Of a stretch of DNA of 32,648 bases, positions 31,462 to 32,648 are shown piece by piece. A model generated the notes under the pieces. That model ran no database searches and had not been told where the DNA came from. It was given only the letters and a program-made list of their open reading frames with translations. The translations under genes and the position numbers were made by a program. Every line of letters begins with the position of its first letter. The stretch's first letter is position 1. Source of the stretch: DATKDU01 sp035512595 (GTDB taxonomy: Bacteria > Planctomycetota > Planctomycetia > Pirellulales > Pirellulaceae); the NCBI GenBank assembly GCA_035512595.1, contig DATKDU010000110.1, positions 1-32,648 of the forward strand. Reading direction: 5' to 3'.

Positions 31462-32118
31462 TCAGACGACGTAGCGCCACACGGCCACGAAGTGGCACGT
31501 CGTTCCCGCGAGCACGAACAAGTGCCACACAAAATGGCAGTAAGGGATTCTTCGGGCGGCAAAAAATCCCACGCCGATCGTGTAAGCGATGCCTCCCGCG
31601 AGCAGCCACATCAGGCCGGCGTGCGGCACGTGCAGCGAGAGGGGCCGAAGGGCAACGACGATGATCCACGCCAGACCCAGGTAGAGCACGCCCGGCAGCC
31701 AGCGGTATCGCGTGGTGGCCACGGACTTGAGGAGGATGCCCAAGGCTGCCAGCGTCCAGACCAGCCCAAACAGGGCCCAACCCCAAATCCCGCGCAGCGC
31801 AACGAGCGTGAACGGCGTGTAGGTGCCGGCGATGAGCAGGAAGATCGCGCTGTGCTCCAGCGTGCGGAAGATCCGCTTGGCTCGACCTTGCGGCAAGGCA
31901 TGATAGAGCGTGCTCGCCAGGTACATGGCTACGATCGCTGCCGCAAAGACGCTGGCGCTGAAGGCGCCCCACGGACGGCCGTGGCTGACGGCGCGGGCAA
32001 TCAGCAGCGGACCGGCGACGAGGGCCACCAGCAAGCCCGCGCCATGGCTCACGCTGTTGGCGATCTCTTCGCCCAGTGACGGACCGGGTGCGGCCGGAGT
32101 GCTGCTCTCGGTCATCAT
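31462..32118 (-). CDS. trhA: TrhA/hemolysin III family membrane protein
   Basis: The 218-residue protein has seven hydrophobic segments and the hallmark motifs of the PAQR-like hemolysin III family: EIANSVSHGAGLL, STLYHAL, EHSAIFLLIAGTYTPF and CHFVWHLFVLAGTTCHFVAV. The His, Asp and Ser residues suit a zinc site. In bacteria TrhA adjusts membrane energetics and fluidity; the hemolysin name is historical. ATG 32118 overlaps the stop of the upstream catalase-like gene (ATGA), so the two are translationally coupled. It faces the broken VIT1 gene tail to tail. Confidence 0.88.
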   Translation of the reverse strand: MMTESSTPAAPGPSLGEEIANSVSHGAGLLVALVAGPLLIARAVSHGRPWGAFSASVFAAAIVAMYLASTLYHALPQGRAKRIFRTLEHSAIFLLIAGTYTPFTLVALRGIWGWALFGLVWTLAALGILLKSVATTRYRWLPGVLYLGLAWIIVVALRPLSLHVPHAGLMWLLAGGIAYTIGVGFFAARRIPYCHFVWHLFVLAGTTCHFVAVWRYVV

Positions 32119-32648
32119 CGCGCGATTTCGTCGGCATCAGGTGACTCTGCCAAACTCGCCGGTTCTTGCCGGCGACGCCAGTCGGCCGAGAGGGGGTAGG
32201 CCCAGCGGCGGACGCGGTTGATGCCGCCCAAGGGACGATGCGCAGCGAGCGCGTGCCACACGTTGAACGAGAGCTGCTGGAACGCAGCTTGCTGCCGCAG
32301 CGAGGCGATCTCCTGCCGCGGGAGCAGCAGGTGGGCGACCGTACGATACGGGGATTCGCTTTCCGGCCACTCGATGGTGGCGTCTTCGATGGGCATCGTC
32401 CGCTCGGAGGTACGCAGTTGCACCTGGAATTCGAACAGCACTTCCTGCGTCCGCAGCGTTTCTTCCAGGGCCAAGCGCAGCGCGTCGGCCTGGGAACCCA
32501 ATCGCTGGACCAGTTCCAGGTAGGAGTCGTGGCGATCACCGGCGGGTTTTGCCCGGTACTTGGCCACGTAATTCCCGTACCGGATCGGAGCCATGCTGAA
32601 GTACGTGTTACTCGCCGGGTGGGCGGGGAGTTGTCCGGCGATGCGAGC
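32115..32648 (-). CDS. catalase-like protein, C-terminal part (cut by window)
   Basis: The frame enters from the right edge (ARIAGQLPAHPASNTYFSMA...) without a start, so the gene continues beyond 32648. The visible ~177 residues include YFSMAPIRYGNYVAKYRAKP, TLRTQEVLFEFQVQLRTSER, IEDATIEWPESESPYRTVAH, and an end with LSFNVWHALAAHRPLGGINR. This matches the C-terminal half of catalase-family proteins of the short SrpA/KatE-like kind: TxPIEDATVEW and the final FNVWHALAxHRPLGGINR. The haem-ligand Tyr lies in the missing or edge part, so activity cannot be judged. It overlaps trhA by four bases, forming an operon. Confidence 0.8.
   Translation of the reverse strand, partial: ARIAGQLPAHPASNTYFSMAPIRYGNYVAKYRAKPAGDRHDSYLELVQRLGSQADALRLALEETLRTQEVLFEFQVQLRTSERTMPIEDATIEWPESESPYRTVAHLLLPRQEIASLRQQAAFQQLSFNVWHALAAHRPLGGINRVRRWAYPLSADWRRRQEPASLAESPDADEIAR

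Noticed and set aside
1..32648. CRISPR array, tRNA or rRNA genes, insertion sequence
   Set aside because: No regularly spaced repeats, no cloverleaf- or rRNA-like stretches and no transposase or integrase motifs were found on reading both strands.

Overview
The window looks like a chromosomal stretch of a planctomycete (Planctomycetota, perhaps Pirellulales- or Gemmatales-like). This is inferred from high G+C, many small lineage-type hypothetical proteins, PAS-rich hybrid histidine kinases and degenerate intergenic repeats. No rRNA, tRNA, CRISPR array, transposase or integrase was seen. Both ends cut genes: an unknown protein at the left edge and a catalase-like protein at the right edge.

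Layout. 1-5.1 kb (+ strand): small accessory genes, namely a class I methyltransferase, a YaiI/UPF0178 protein, a glycine-zipper protein with a histone-H1-like tail, an ABM-fold monooxygenase-like protein and a secreted unknown. They are separated by repeats, two of which carry near-perfect sigma70-type promoters. 5.6-7.5 kb: a PAS-PAS-HisKA-HATPase-REC hybrid kinase. 7.8-10.2 kb (-): a frameshifted type II NADH dehydrogenase and a YumC-type ferredoxin/flavodoxin-NADP reductase. 10.4-14.6 kb (-): an 835-residue unknown protein flanked by two copies, one broken, of a small basic DNA-binding-like gene, plus remnants of a DUF1937 gene and of ppsA. 14.7-17 kb (-): ybaK-like, galT and a single-domain response regulator. 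17.2-22 kb (-): a compact five-gene sulfur operon (persulfide dioxygenase-rhodanese fusion, two YeeE/YedE membrane proteins, a SoxB/UshA-type metallophosphatase, a DsrE-like protein).

22.1-26.4 kb (-) is a mosaic. A second hybrid kinase, a BON protein, an Hsp20 piece, a MpsC/DUF2294 protein and a zinc-ribbon protein are mixed with repeated BON-gene tails and broken fragments. In its middle lies a 645-bp unit with the layout of an integron gene cassette. It has a core site, a Tat-signal Csp1-like copper-storage gene, and a 112-bp attC-like hairpin just after the stop codon, yet no integrase is visible.

26.6-30.6 kb (+): a three-PAS kinase whose first PAS domain has the FixL haem-ligand spacing, followed by its NtrC-type sigma54 activator. 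The end of the activator gene is fused by deletion to a beheaded NarL/FixJ regulator. 30.7-32.6 kb: a doubly frameshifted VIT1/CCC1 transporter and, on the other strand, a translationally coupled catalase-like/TrhA pair.

Taken together (inference), this is a stress and redox region: oxygen or redox sensing, alternative NADH oxidation, persulfide detoxification, copper sequestration and small heat-shock/BON proteins. It shows heavy local decay and recombination. At least four genes carry small frameshifts and several others survive only as pieces. Because some shifts sit in homopolymer runs, assembly error must be excluded before calling them pseudogenes.
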